Shown piece by piece: positions 32,173-41,299 of a stretch of 64,000 nucleotides of DNA. The notes beneath the pieces were generated by a model. It made no database searches. It worked only from the letters and a program-made list of their open reading frames with translations, and had not been told where the DNA came from. Numbering within the stretch: the first letter of the stretch is position 1; the number at the start of each line of letters is the position of its first letter. Origin of the DNA: BACL21 sp038132955. Its GTDB lineage: Bacteria > Bacteroidota > Bacteroidia > Flavobacteriales > Flavobacteriaceae. Where the stretch lies: positions 72,371-136,370 of the forward strand of contig JAYPSJ010000006.1 in NCBI GenBank assembly GCA_038132955.1, written 5' to 3'. The position numbers and the translations under genes were made by a program.

Positions 32173-33585
32173 ATGGGTCAACGATCAAATCGAAAAATAT
32201 TTACCCAAGTTCGTGTCTTGGATGCTGGGGCTAAAGGAAAGGCTGTGGCCAAAGCCCCTGATGGTCGCGTAATATTCATCAATAATGCCATTCCCGGTGA
32301 TGTGGTGACGGTACAAACCACTAAAAAGCGCAAAGCTTATTTTGAAGCTACGGCTATTGAATTTCATGAAAATTCTAAGGATCGCGTACCTGCAATATGT
32401 CCTCATTTTGGGGTCTGCGGCGGTTGTAAATGGCAGCATATGGACTACCAAAAACAACTGTTTTATAAAAACAAAGAAGTACAAGATCACCTGCAGCGCA
32501 TTGGCGGCATTAGCCCAAAAGAAGTAATCCCAATTTTAGGGGCTCCAGATCAATTTTATTATCGCAACAAAATAGAATACTCATTCAGCAATCAAAAATG
32601 GCTGACAAGGGCGCAAATTGAGTCTGACGAGGTCATCGATAATAGAAATGCTCTGGGATTCCACATTCCAGGTTATTGGGATAAAATACTCGATTTAAAA
32701 GTGTGTCATTTGCAGGATAAAATGGGTAATGACATTCGCGATTTTGTAAAAAACAAAGGTCAAGAGCTCGAATTAGCTTTTTTTGATCCAAGAGCGCAGT
32801 CAGGACATTTGCGCACTTTGATGTTGCGCAATACGACCCTAGGACAGTGGATGGTATTAATTCAGTTTTATGAAGACCCAGGGCCGCTGAGAGTAAAACT
32901 TCTCGATGCTGTAGCACAAGCTTTCCCAAAGGTAAATTCACTACTCTATGTTGTGAACCAAAAAGCCAATGACACGCTTTACGATCAAGATGTACACGTA
33001 CATCAGGGGCATGATTATATTGAGGAAGTTATGGGCCATCTTCGGTTCCACATCAATGCCAAATCTTTTTATCAGACCAATTCCAAACAAGCAATTGGAC
33101 TTTACGATATTGTAAAAGACTTTGCAGGATTGACGGGTCAAGAAGGTGTATATGATTTATACACCGGTACCGGAACTATCGCCCAATATGTCGCCGATAA
33201 GGCCAAGTGGGTTGTAGGTATTGAAGCCGTCCCTGAGGCGATAAAGGCCGCTCAAGAAAATGCTAAACGCAACAATATTGAAAATACTCAATTTTTTGTG
33301 GGTGATATGAAAGAGCTCTTTAACCAGGACTTTATTGCTGCCCATGGTAAGGCTGATGTAGTGATTACAGATCCTCCTCGAGACGGGATGCACAAATCCG
33401 TGGTAGATCAACTTCTGACACTGGGAGCAACGCGTATTGTTTACGTGAGCTGTAATAGTGCCACTCAAGCTAGAGATTTGGCACTTATGAAAGACCACTA
33501 TCAAGTTTTAAAATCACAGGCTGTGGATATGTTCCCACAGACCCATCATGTGGAAAATGTTGTACTTTTAGAGAAAATCCAATAA
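32173..33585 (+). CDS. rlmD: 23S rRNA (uracil-5-)-methyltransferase RlmD
   Basis: A 470-residue RumA-type enzyme that makes m5U in 23S rRNA. An N-terminal TRAM domain (~10-65) precedes the iron-sulfur Cys cluster (ICPHFGVCGGCKWQHM) and the methyltransferase domain with VYDLYTGTGTIAQ and VVITDPPRDGMH; the catalytic Cys lies in VYVSCNSATQARD. The start is set at ATG 32173 (MGQRSNRK) because the promoter lies at 32135-32168. The two DUF genes follow closely and are likely co-transcribed. Confidence 0.94.
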   Translation: MGQRSNRKIFTQVRVLDAGAKGKAVAKAPDGRVIFINNAIPGDVVTVQTTKKRKAYFEATAIEFHENSKDRVPAICPHFGVCGGCKWQHMDYQKQLFYKNKEVQDHLQRIGGISPKEVIPILGAPDQFYYRNKIEYSFSNQKWLTRAQIESDEVIDNRNALGFHIPGYWDKILDLKVCHLQDKMGNDIRDFVKNKGQELELAFFDPRAQSGHLRTLMLRNTTLGQWMVLIQFYEDPGPLRVKLLDAVAQAFPKVNSLLYVVNQKANDTLYDQDVHVHQGHDYIEEVMGHLRFHINAKSFYQTNSKQAIGLYDIVKDFAGLTGQEGVYDLYTGTGTIAQYVADKAKWVVGIEAVPEAIKAAQENAKRNNIENTQFFVGDMKELFNQDFIAAHGKADVVITDPPRDGMHKSVVDQLLTLGATRIVYVSCNSATQARDLALMKDHYQVLKSQAVDMFPQTHHVENVVLLEKIQ

Positions 33586-33606
33586 TTGTAAGAAAAACAC
33601 AGCGCA

Positions 33607-34101
33607 ATGAGGCGATGGTTTTATTTAGTAGTCCCTGTATTGGTCCTTTTTATGGTCCTTTGGTCATGTACCAAAGATGATTTGTGCAGTGAAGAAACCC
33701 CTACCACACCCCTATTGACCATTGAATTTTTAGACTACACGGACCGAACAACCCCAAAACCCACGAGCGATTTAGCGGTTAGATTACGCGATGCCGATAG
33801 TACTTTCGTTTATTCGGGCATCTCTGATGTTTCTATTTCTTTGCCATTAGATATTGAAGCCGATCAAAGTCTATTTTACTTGATCAATGAGGCCAGTTCA
33901 ACCGAAAACCTAAGTGTGGTCGAAATAGACTTTTTTTATCAGCGCCAAGATCAATATGTCAATCGCGCTTGTGCTTTTAAAACGATTTACACCAACATGG
34001 CCTTTGAATCCGACCAAACATCACTGAGTTGGATACGCGATATAAATTTACTAACCCCAACTGTCGAAGATGCGTCTGTACATATGTATATATATCATTA
34101 G
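33607..34101 (+). CDS. DUF6452-like lipoprotein
   Basis: A 164-residue protein with signal peptide and lipobox LVLFMVLWSCTKDD, so it is probably a lipoprotein. The rest is beta-rich with two Cys (DDLCSE, RACAFK). The combination rlmD - DUF6452 - DUF6048 is a conserved flavobacterial neighbourhood as I recall it. The function is unknown. The gene starts 22 bp after rlmD and its 3' end overlaps the DUF6048-like gene by 32 bp, so the two are translationally coupled. Confidence 0.75.
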   Translation: MRRWFYLVVPVLVLFMVLWSCTKDDLCSEETPTTPLLTIEFLDYTDRTTPKPTSDLAVRLRDADSTFVYSGISDVSISLPLDIEADQSLFYLINEASSTENLSVVEIDFFYQRQDQYVNRACAFKTIYTNMAFESDQTSLSWIRDINLLTPTVEDASVHMYIYH

Positions 34102-34816
34102 TCTTCTTTGTGGAGTTTCCGCTTTTAGCCAGGAATTGGAGCCAGAACAATCCATCACCGTAAAAGTTAGTGATAGCTTAACTCAAAATGCGCAGTATGA
34201 GGTGAATGCAGTGAATTTGACGGCCTATGGTCTGCGCATAGGTGGGGATTTATCAAAACTTGCGCGCACGGCCTTTGACCCTAACTACTCTGGTTTTGAA
34301 TTGGTGGGAGATTTACGCTTTAGTAAACGCTTTTATGCCGCGGTAGAATTGGGTTATGAGGAACGTTTTTGGTCCGAACAATTTCTCGAAGCCCAAATCA
34401 ATGGGAGTTATATCAAAGTTGGTGCTGATTTTAATGCCTACCGCAATTGGACGGGTATGAATAACGGAATCACTACGGGTCTGCGCTATGGGTTGAGTAC
34501 CTTTAGCAATACCTTGCTGGGTTACCCCGTTTATACCACCAATCCTACTTTTCCAAGTAGTATTCGAGAAGATAATGTTGAGTACTCTGGACTTACCGCG
34601 GGTTGGATTGAATTTATTTTGGCCATAAAAACAGAACTCTGGTCAAATTTATATTTGTCTTTGAACCTACAGCTGAAGCATCTGCTCCATGAAGACGAGC
34701 CCGCGAATTTTGCCAATTTGGTGATTCCAGGCTTTAACAAAACCAATGATTTCAGCGCTTTCGGGGTTGGTTATGGCTACACCCTTACCTACTTTATTCC
34801 TGTTTTGAAACGTTAA
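34070..34816 (+). CDS. DUF6048-like outer-membrane barrel protein
   Basis: A 248-residue protein with a signal peptide (MRLYICIYIISLLCGVSAFS) and strand-rich barrel-like body: LTAYGLRIGGDLSKL, GFELVGDLRFSKRFYAAVELG, ending YGYTLTYFIPVLKR. It matches the DUF6048 pattern, always next to DUF6452 in flavobacteria as I recall. It likely sits in the outer membrane with the upstream lipoprotein as partner; this is inference. The overlapping start (32 bp inside the upstream gene) supports coupling. Confidence 0.78.
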   Translation: MRLYICIYIISLLCGVSAFSQELEPEQSITVKVSDSLTQNAQYEVNAVNLTAYGLRIGGDLSKLARTAFDPNYSGFELVGDLRFSKRFYAAVELGYEERFWSEQFLEAQINGSYIKVGADFNAYRNWTGMNNGITTGLRYGLSTFSNTLLGYPVYTTNPTFPSSIREDNVEYSGLTAGWIEFILAIKTELWSNLYLSLNLQLKHLLHEDEPANFANLVIPGFNKTNDFSAFGVGYGYTLTYFIPVLKR

Positions 34817-34855
34817 GCGAGAAAGTGCATCAATGCGCTGAATTCTCCGTTGAAA

Positions 34856-36013
34856 TTATTGTTTATTCGCTTTTTTACTGCCCTGATACATGCTGTATTG
34901 CACAAATTTAGCCGGTAGTTTACCGTTAAAAACTTTAATTTTTTTGGAGGGTTTGAGTCCAACAGATTTTAGTGCCTCCTCATTTGAAGTTATCAACCAG
35001 GCTTGACTTCCTGGGTAACCCCGTTTTAGGGTATTGCCTATATTGCTATAAAATTCAGCTACATCATCTAAGCTAAGGCGCTCATCATAGGGCGGATTAA
35101 ACACTAAGTGCCAATAACGATCACTAGGTTTTTCACTGCCAAAAAAGTCGCGATGTTCAACCTGAATAAAGTCTGATAAATTAGCGGCCTTGATATTGGC
35201 CTTTGCTTTACTGAGCGTCCTGGCGTCGCGATCCATGCCTATAATCTTGACAGGGACTTCGCGAATACGCTTGATTAGAGCTTCTTCTATGGTTTCATAA
35301 AGATCGACATCAAAATCTCGCCAAGTCTCAAAGCCGAAGACATCACGATTTAAATTAGCAGGAATATTCGCGGCTATCATTGCAGCTTCTACAAGCAAGG
35401 TCCCACTCCCACACATCGGGTCCATAAAATCGCTTTGACCGCGAAAACCACTCAACAGGATCAGTCCTGCGGCTAAAACCTCGCTAATGGGTGCTAAAGC
35501 GGTTTCTACACGATAGCCACGTTTATGCAGTGACGCACCCGAGCTGTCTAAAGAAAGCGTGCAGATGTTTCGGTCGATATGAATATTTATCCTAAGGTCA
35601 GGCCGATCTAAATTCACCGAAGGACGCACTCCTGATTGCTCGCGGAATCGGTCGACTATGGCATCTTTTGTTTTTAGGGCGATATACTGAGAATGGGTAA
35701 AGTATTTAGAAAAAACCGTAGCATCTACCGCCAAAGTGCCTTCTGCGCTCATATATTGTTCCCAGGAGATATCTTTTACCTTGTCGTAGAGATCATCTTC
35801 CTTAAATACATTAAAAGATGCTATAGGTTTTAGAATTTTGATTGCTGTACGGCAAGCCAAATTGGCCTTGTACATAAATCCCAAATCACCCTCAAAAGAA
35901 ACATTACGCACCCCAGGTGACACACTTGAAGCGCCTAAGTCTAGTAATTCTTGGGCGAGTAACTCTTCAAATCCGAAGAGCGTTTTGGCCAGCATGCGGT
36001 AGTTTTTTCCCAT
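34856..36013 (-). CDS. THUMP-domain RNA methyltransferase (RlmL-like)
   Basis: A 385-residue methyltransferase. The N-terminal THUMP domain covers ~5-160 and the Rossmann MTase domain ~165-370, with FMDPMCGSGTLLVEAA for SAM binding and FNPPYDERL, the NPPY motif of N2-guanine methyltransferases. It corresponds to the N-terminal half of E. coli RlmL (23S m2G2445). The C-terminal RlmK half is absent, as usual in Bacteroidota. A TATTTTTG -7 element lies at 36034-36041 (minus), 21 bp upstream of ATG 36013. Confidence 0.9.
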   Translation of the reverse strand: MGKNYRMLAKTLFGFEELLAQELLDLGASSVSPGVRNVSFEGDLGFMYKANLACRTAIKILKPIASFNVFKEDDLYDKVKDISWEQYMSAEGTLAVDATVFSKYFTHSQYIALKTKDAIVDRFREQSGVRPSVNLDRPDLRINIHIDRNICTLSLDSSGASLHKRGYRVETALAPISEVLAAGLILLSGFRGQSDFMDPMCGSGTLLVEAAMIAANIPANLNRDVFGFETWRDFDVDLYETIEEALIKRIREVPVKIIGMDRDARTLSKAKANIKAANLSDFIQVEHRDFFGSEKPSDRYWHLVFNPPYDERLSLDDVAEFYSNIGNTLKRGYPGSQAWLITSNEEALKSVGLKPSKKIKVFNGKLPAKFVQYSMYQGSKKANKQ

Positions 36014-36033
36014 AAATCGATTCGTATCGCTAG

Positions 36034-36041
36034 CAAAAATA
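36034..36041 (-). promoter_or_regulatory. -7 promoter element (TATTTTTG) for the RlmL-like gene
   Basis: The minus strand reads TATTTTTG, a consensus -7 element, 21 bp before ATG 36013. I see no TTG at the usual distance. A plus-strand TATTTTAG lies just after it, next to the ZIP gene start. Confidence 0.5.
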
Positions 36042-36060
36042 GCCTATTTTAGCCAGAGTT

Positions 36061-36732
36061 ATGGTTGTCTTTTTACTGCTTCCTTTTTTGGCAATAATAC
36101 TGGGTTATATTGCTGCACGGCTGTTGCAACGCATTACTCCCGGCGTTAATTATCTTTTGGCTTTTTCTGGGGCATTTCTATTGGCTATAATCTTTTTTGA
36201 GCTATTGCCCCAATTATTTGCATCAGAGGAAACTCAAATAGGTACTGCACTCCTGCTGGGTATGCTAATGCAAATCGCGCTGGATTATTTTTCCAAAGGG
36301 GCCGAACATGGGCATATTCATGAAGATAAATCCTCACAAAACTTTCCTTTGGCCTTGTTTTTAAGTTTATCAATTCATGCCCTGATTGAAGGCTTTCCTG
36401 TAGCCCATTCAGAACATGTGCTTTGGGGGGTAGTGATCCACAAAATACCAATTGCCCTGATTCTCTCTTTATTTCTGATTCAAAGCAGTCTTAGCGCTGG
36501 GAAACAACTTTTATTTCTTTTGCTCTTTGGCCTTATGACGCCTTTGGGAACACTTATGGCCTTATACATTCCAGAACTCACTCCATATAAATACATTATT
36601 AACGCACTGGCGGTGGGTGTGTTTTTGCATGTAGCCACCACTATTTTATTTGAAAGCAGTAAGGATCATCAATTCAATCGAATTAAGCTTTTTGTTATTC
36701 TTGCGGGAGCATTGGCTGGGTATTTGATATAA
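36061..36732 (+). CDS. ZIP-family metal transporter
   Basis: A 223-residue membrane protein with eight predicted helices. The metal-site helices IV and V carry HALIEGF and GVVIHKIPIAL, where His and Glu/His bind zinc or iron in ZIPs. The GAEHGHIHEDKSSQNF loop between helices III and IV is His-rich, as in many ZIPs. It probably imports Zn2+ or another divalent metal. Its gene is divergent from the RlmL-like gene, and a strong terminator follows (36735-36761). Confidence 0.87.
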   Translation: MVVFLLLPFLAIILGYIAARLLQRITPGVNYLLAFSGAFLLAIIFFELLPQLFASEETQIGTALLLGMLMQIALDYFSKGAEHGHIHEDKSSQNFPLALFLSLSIHALIEGFPVAHSEHVLWGVVIHKIPIALILSLFLIQSSLSAGKQLLFLLLFGLMTPLGTLMALYIPELTPYKYIINALAVGVFLHVATTILFESSKDHQFNRIKLFVILAGALAGYLI

Positions 36733-36734
36733 TG

Positions 36735-36761
36735 AAAATGCCCGAACAAGTCGGGCATTTT
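36735..36761. terminator. Bidirectional intrinsic terminator
   Basis: AAAATGCCCGA (36735-36745) pairs with TCGGGCATTTT (36751-36761) around ACAAG: an 11-bp stem with A- and T-tracts. It lies directly after the ZIP transporter stop. Confidence 0.85.
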
Positions 36762-36868
36762 GGCCTGAGCACTATTTTTGGGGTACAATGACCAGGTAAT
36801 TGTCAAAGATTTTTCACATTCGACAATAGCGAATTTAAAAACTTTAATAAAGACACAGTAAAAAATTA

Positions 36869-36892
36869 GTGGAAAAAAGTGGATCCACTATT
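36869..36892 (-). terminator. Terminator of the DUF4294 gene
   Basis: On the minus strand AGTGGATCCACT (a perfect palindrome, 36879-36890) overlaps the TAG stop codon and is followed by TTTTTT, forming a short hairpin with a U-run. A second TAGTGG copy at 36868-36873 could give an alternative, larger stem. Confidence 0.55.
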
Positions 36893-37733
36893 TTTTATTG
36901 TTAGCCCAAAAAGACTCTAAGGCTAGTATATCAATGGGCTCAAAAGGTTTTTGCCGTTCTATTTGGCCATCGCGAAATCCGCGCTGAAGTATGTCCTCAA
37001 TGTAGTAATCTTCTTTATTTTCGAAGGGTAGATACTCACTTTTAAGCTCGATATCAAACCAATGTGCGGTTTGATTGTACCAAAACGCACGCCAGCCTGA
37101 TCTATAATCCTTTATTAAATCAAAGGTGCTCTGACCTGTCTGTCGATCAATGAGTTTTACCAAGATGCGTCCCTCGGCCCGGGTGAATTTGCGTAAGGTT
37201 TCATAAAACTCACCTTCAATATATTTTTGAACATGTCTTATATACTTTTTTCGCTTACTTTTTCCTTTGATCTGTTTTAAACGCTCGTCCACTACGGCTA
37301 GTCGCTCTGCAGCGAGTTTAGCATAAGGGTATACTTTTAAAGTGCGTCGGCGGAGGATAATGTATTTGCGCCGCTCAGCCATATCCTTGAAAGAAATACG
37401 CTTTAAGAGTACAACCTCATTAAGGTCAATATGCTCACGTACCAGAGAATCTCCTTGAAGGATATAATAAAAGGGTTCCTGATCTAGGGTGTCGTAACTT
37501 CGCTCAGGGACTTGAACCGTTTGAATCTTTTGTTTCCCCGCAATTGGCATTGAATCAGTCCTGCGTTTTGACTCTGAAAACTCAACACTGACTTGCCCCA
37601 GTGCTCCATGAGTCACAACAAGGGTCAAAGCCAGAGCCACTAAACAAGCCAAATTCAAATTCACATAAGACCGAGATCTCGAAAATTTTTGGCTCAGATG
37701 TGCTCTACGTACTATGTTCAGGGTCGGAAACAT
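36888..37733 (-). CDS. DUF4294-family exported protein
   Basis: A 281-residue protein. The N-terminal part has a hydrophobic segment (LACLVALALTLVVTHGALGQ) after a basic stretch, a likely signal peptide. The middle is the DUF4294 region, rich in Arg/Lys (AERRKYIILRRRTLKVYPYAK, KGKSKRKKYIRHVQKY). Function is unknown; it usually sits beside the M42 peptidase in flavobacteria. The promoter at 37794-37801 fixes the start at ATG 37733 (MFPTLNIV) rather than 37796. Divergent from the peptidase gene. Confidence 0.8.
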   Translation of the reverse strand: MFPTLNIVRRAHLSQKFSRSRSYVNLNLACLVALALTLVVTHGALGQVSVEFSESKRRTDSMPIAGKQKIQTVQVPERSYDTLDQEPFYYILQGDSLVREHIDLNEVVLLKRISFKDMAERRKYIILRRRTLKVYPYAKLAAERLAVVDERLKQIKGKSKRKKYIRHVQKYIEGEFYETLRKFTRAEGRILVKLIDRQTGQSTFDLIKDYRSGWRAFWYNQTAHWFDIELKSEYLPFENKEDYYIEDILQRGFRDGQIERQKPFEPIDILALESFWANNKK

Positions 37734-37793
37734 TGGGTAAAAATAAGCATTTAATGCCCGTTTGCTTGTGAAGAATTTCCTAATTTTAAAGCT

Positions 37794-37801
37794 CAAAAGT
37801 A
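37794..37801 (-). promoter_or_regulatory. -7 promoter element (TACTTTTG) for the DUF4294 gene
   Basis: Minus-strand TACTTTTG matches the consensus and lies 60 bp before ATG 37733. It overlaps the other candidate ATG at 37796, which therefore cannot be used. The divergent peptidase gene starts 8 bp away on the other strand. Confidence 0.55.
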
Positions 37802-37808
37802 CAGAACT

Positions 37809-38894
37809 ATGGCGGCATCATTGCTCACAAAAGAATCCTTAAAATTTTTAGAAAATTACCTGAATAATGCCTCGCCTACCGGCTATGAGTGGAGCGGTCA
37901 AAAGCTTTGGATGGATTATTTGCGCCCTTATGTGGATGAATTCATTACCGATACCTACGGCACGGCAGTAGGTGTGATTAATCCTAAGGCGCCCTATCGT
38001 GTGGTGATTGAAGGTCACGCCGACGAAATCTCTTGGTATGTGAACTATATCAGTGATAACGGACTGATTTATGTAATTCGCAATGGCGGTAGTGATCATC
38101 AGATAGCCCCATCAAAAATTGTGAATATTCACTCCAAAAAAGGAATTGTAAAAGGGGTTTTTGGATGGCCTGCCATACACACGCGCAAGGCTGGTAAAGA
38201 AGAAACCCCACAGCTGGACAATATCTTTATTGATATAGGCGCTGCCGATAAAAAAGAGGTTGACAAAATGGGCGTTCATGTGGGTTGTGTGATTACCTAT
38301 CCCGATACATTCCATATCATGAATAAAGACAAATTTGTATGTCGTGCTTTGGACAACCGAATGGGCGGGTTTATGGTTGCTGAAGTGGCACGTTTACTTT
38401 ATAAAAACAAAAAGAAACTGCCTTTTGGACTTTACATCACCAATTCTGTTCAAGAAGAAATTGGATTGCGTGGAGCGGAAATGATCACCCAGACCATTAA
38501 ACCACATGCGGCTATTGTCACGGATGTGACCCATGACACCACCACACCAATGATTGATGCCAAAACCCAAGGCTACGCCAAAATTGGTCTAGGGCCTGTT
38601 ATTGCCTATGCTCCAGCAGTGCAACAAAAGCTACGTGACCTTATCGTGGATACCGCCGAAAAAGAGAAAATACCCTTCCAGCGGGCCGCCAATTCGCGAT
38701 ATACTGGCACGGATACCGATGCCTTCGCTTACAGTAATGGTGGCGTACCCAGTGCCCTTATATCACTTCCGCTGCGCTATATGCACACCACAGTAGAGAT
38801 GGCGCATCGTCAGGATGTGGAAAATGTGATTGGATTGATTTACAACAGTCTGCTCAATATGAAGGCTGGCGATACCTACAGTTATTTTGACTAA
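37809..38894 (+). CDS. M42-family metallopeptidase
   Basis: A 361-residue aminopeptidase of the M42 (glutamyl/deblocking) family, with two zinc ions. Metal and catalytic residues are seen in VVIEGHADEISWYV, CRALDNRMGGFMV, NSVQEEIGLRGAEM and AIVTDVTHDT, and HTTVEMAHRQDVEN near the end. It removes N-terminal residues from peptides in the cytoplasm. The gene is divergent from the DUF4294 gene, and TAATTTTA at 37781-37788 is a one-mismatch promoter candidate. Confidence 0.93.
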   Translation: MAASLLTKESLKFLENYLNNASPTGYEWSGQKLWMDYLRPYVDEFITDTYGTAVGVINPKAPYRVVIEGHADEISWYVNYISDNGLIYVIRNGGSDHQIAPSKIVNIHSKKGIVKGVFGWPAIHTRKAGKEETPQLDNIFIDIGAADKKEVDKMGVHVGCVITYPDTFHIMNKDKFVCRALDNRMGGFMVAEVARLLYKNKKKLPFGLYITNSVQEEIGLRGAEMITQTIKPHAAIVTDVTHDTTTPMIDAKTQGYAKIGLGPVIAYAPAVQQKLRDLIVDTAEKEKIPFQRAANSRYTGTDTDAFAYSNGGVPSALISLPLRYMHTTVEMAHRQDVENVIGLIYNSLLNMKAGDTYSYFD

Positions 38895-38946
38895 AATCAG
38901 TACTTCTGCATTGAATCGGGCCTGAATGAATGAAAATGCACTGATG

Positions 38947-40224
38947 ATGCGGCAGAGTTTATTTTTTGTTTTTTTAGTTTTATATACTGGTTTTCTGAGT
39001 GTTACACAAGCTCAGGTAAAATCAAACTTTAAATTTTCCACCGAGTTATTATACGGCCTTTCTGCCGAAGCCAATGACTTTTTTCCTGAGCGTGATGCGC
39101 AGTTTAGCCTGGTTTTGGGTGTGGGTAATGCACTTAGGCAGCCTGGTAAATCGGAGGCAGAAAATCCCGAAATAGGGCTGCTTGGGATGTATACTGACCT
39201 AGGCAATAAGGAGCTGCTGGGGCATTCTTATGCGCTTATTCCTTATGTGTCTTTTCCAATTTTTGGTAAGCATTGGTCTGGAAGTAGTCTGCACTTCGGG
39301 CTTGGGGCTGCTTATTTTGATACATGTTTTGACCCAGAGAGTAATTTTTTTAATCAAGCGGTCACCACTGATGTTACTTGGGCCTTTAGAGGCAGTATAC
39401 ATCATAAACTTTGGCAAAACACTTACGGCTTAGCGGATATAGGTTTGGTTTACAACCATCAATCCAATGGCCATACTAAACTCCCCAATCAAGGCCTGAA
39501 TTCATTTTTAATCTCGCTGCGCCAAACTTGGGATCCAAATCTTGCTAATTATGCTGCGGATGACTCCGCCCAAATTAAAAATGAACTGCCTCAAACCACA
39601 GAATACCTCGAAGCGCGTTTTGGTTATGGTCAAAATGTACTGGCTTTGGCTTTTAATGATTTACGCCCGGTAAGAACTGTATCTATCACCTGGGGGAAGA
39701 CCCACAAAGGCCATTTGCGTTGGGGTGTTGGGGCATTCTATCGTTTTTATCAACATTATCACGATTATATAAACGGCAATGAATCTTTGGTGCGCCCCGG
39801 TCAAGAATTTGAGGACTTCCGCGTTAACGCATGGTGCTACGCCTCTAACTTTGGGGTTCATCTCAATGGAGAAGTACTTTTGGGGCATTTTGGGATCAGT
39901 ACTCAACTGGGTTTTAACTTCTACAAACCAGCTTATGCAATCGACTGGCGCATTAATGAGGGTTGGGATTATCCGCCACGTGAGCTCCCACCAAACTGGG
40001 TCTTAGGCGAATACAACACAAAATACCAACTCAAAAGGTATATCAGTTCTCGACTAGGGATTCGCTATTATCTCTGGGATTCGCGATCTGGTGGTGGCCA
40101 TACTGTGGTAAATCACTTTATCAATCCCTTTATTGGAGCCCATCTGAACGCGAATTTAGGTCAGGCAGACTTCACCGAACTCAGTTTTGGGGCGATTGTT
40201 AGGCTAGATCCGAAGCGCAAATAA
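38947..40224 (+). CDS. Acyloxyacyl hydrolase-like outer-membrane protein (PagL-type)
   Basis: A 425-residue barrel protein with a signal peptide (MRQSLFFVFLVLYTGFLSVT). Residues ~140-185 resemble lipid A 3-O-deacylase PagL: YNHQSNGHTKLPNQGLNSF has the HxSN motif with the catalytic His and Ser. The C-terminal half adds more strands than PagL. It may trim acyl chains from lipid A; activity is inferred. ATGs at 38926, 38944 and 38947 are possible; the last gives the cleanest signal peptide. The gene follows the M42 peptidase after about 50 bp and could be co-transcribed. Confidence 0.72.
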   Translation: MRQSLFFVFLVLYTGFLSVTQAQVKSNFKFSTELLYGLSAEANDFFPERDAQFSLVLGVGNALRQPGKSEAENPEIGLLGMYTDLGNKELLGHSYALIPYVSFPIFGKHWSGSSLHFGLGAAYFDTCFDPESNFFNQAVTTDVTWAFRGSIHHKLWQNTYGLADIGLVYNHQSNGHTKLPNQGLNSFLISLRQTWDPNLANYAADDSAQIKNELPQTTEYLEARFGYGQNVLALAFNDLRPVRTVSITWGKTHKGHLRWGVGAFYRFYQHYHDYINGNESLVRPGQEFEDFRVNAWCYASNFGVHLNGEVLLGHFGISTQLGFNFYKPAYAIDWRINEGWDYPPRELPPNWVLGEYNTKYQLKRYISSRLGIRYYLWDSRSGGGHTVVNHFINPFIGAHLNANLGQADFTELSFGAIVRLDPKRK

Positions 40225-40269
40225 GAGACTAATTAGACTCTTTGGCGCAAAGTTTACAAGAATCCAGAA

Positions 40270-41223
40270 TTATCGCTGGGCTAAATAATCTCTTACATTG
40301 CGCTCTATGCGCCCTGCAATATCTGAAACATCAGCCTTTTCAAAAGTCGTCCCGGTAATGTTCTCGTAAAGCTCAATATAGCGCTCAGAAACAGACTCGA
40401 TGTAATCATCACTCATAAAAGGCACCTTTTGCCCTTCCAGGCCTTGAAAACCATTGGCGATGAGCCACTGACGCACAAATTCTTTAGAAAGCTGTTTTTG
40501 GGCCTCTCCCCGCTCTTGACGCTCAGCATAGCCCTGGGCATAAAAATAACGTGAAGAATCTGGGGTATGGATTTCATCGATCAGCACGATTTGTCCGTCT
40601 TTGGTTTTGCCGAATTCATATTTTGTATCGACCAGGATGAGTCCTCGCTGAGCAGCAATTTCGGTGCCGCGCGCGAACAGCGCGCGGGTATATCGCTCGA
40701 GTACCGCATAGTCCTCTGGAGTCACTATACCGCGGGCCAAAATATCTTCTCGTGAAATATCCTCATCGTGATCCCCTTTTTCGGCCTTGGTGGCTGGGGT
40801 AATGATCGGCTCTGGGAATGCGTCGTTTTCTTTCATCCCTTCTGGCATAGACACGCCACAAAGCTCACGGTGACCTGCTTTATATTGACGCGCTGCATGC
40901 CCGCTCAGATAGCCCCGAATCACCATCTCTACCTTAAAAGGCTCACAAGCCTTACCCACCGATACGTTAGGATCTGGCGTGGCTAAGAGCCAGTTCGGGA
41001 CAATGTCCTGGGTGTCGGCCATCATTTTGGTAGCGATTTGATTAAGCATTTGGCCTTTGTAAGGAATCCCTTTGGGCATGACCACATCAAAAGCACTCAA
41101 GCGATCTGTGGCCAACATGACCAGTAAATCACCCTCTAGATAATATACCTCACGCACTTTTCCTTTGTAAACAGAAATTTGCCCTGGAAACTTAAAATTC
41201 GAATCTATAATTGTTTGGCTCAT
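40270..41223 (-). CDS. purC: Phosphoribosylaminoimidazole-succinocarboxamide synthase
   Basis: A 317-residue SAICAR synthetase, the aspartate-adding step of purine synthesis. Motifs: YKGKVREVY near the N-terminus, LATDRLSAFDVVMP, and VRGYLSGHAARQY-like VIRGYLSGHAARQYKAG for CAIR and ATP binding; IDEIHTPDSSRYF is the C-terminal active-site stretch. The length fits the longer eukaryote-like bacterial form. I start at ATG 41223 (MSQTIIDSN). It follows phoH on the same strand with a 76-bp gap and may be independently expressed. Confidence 0.94.
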   Translation of the reverse strand: MSQTIIDSNFKFPGQISVYKGKVREVYYLEGDLLVMLATDRLSAFDVVMPKGIPYKGQMLNQIATKMMADTQDIVPNWLLATPDPNVSVGKACEPFKVEMVIRGYLSGHAARQYKAGHRELCGVSMPEGMKENDAFPEPIITPATKAEKGDHDEDISREDILARGIVTPEDYAVLERYTRALFARGTEIAAQRGLILVDTKYEFGKTKDGQIVLIDEIHTPDSSRYFYAQGYAERQERGEAQKQLSKEFVRQWLIANGFQGLEGQKVPFMSDDYIESVSERYIELYENITGTTFEKADVSDIAGRIERNVRDYLAQR

Positions 41224-41299
41224 TTTTAAACGATGCAATATTGAATTATGACCGCATCATTCTCAAAACAAATGAGAGTGTTGCGATAGGCTATAATGT

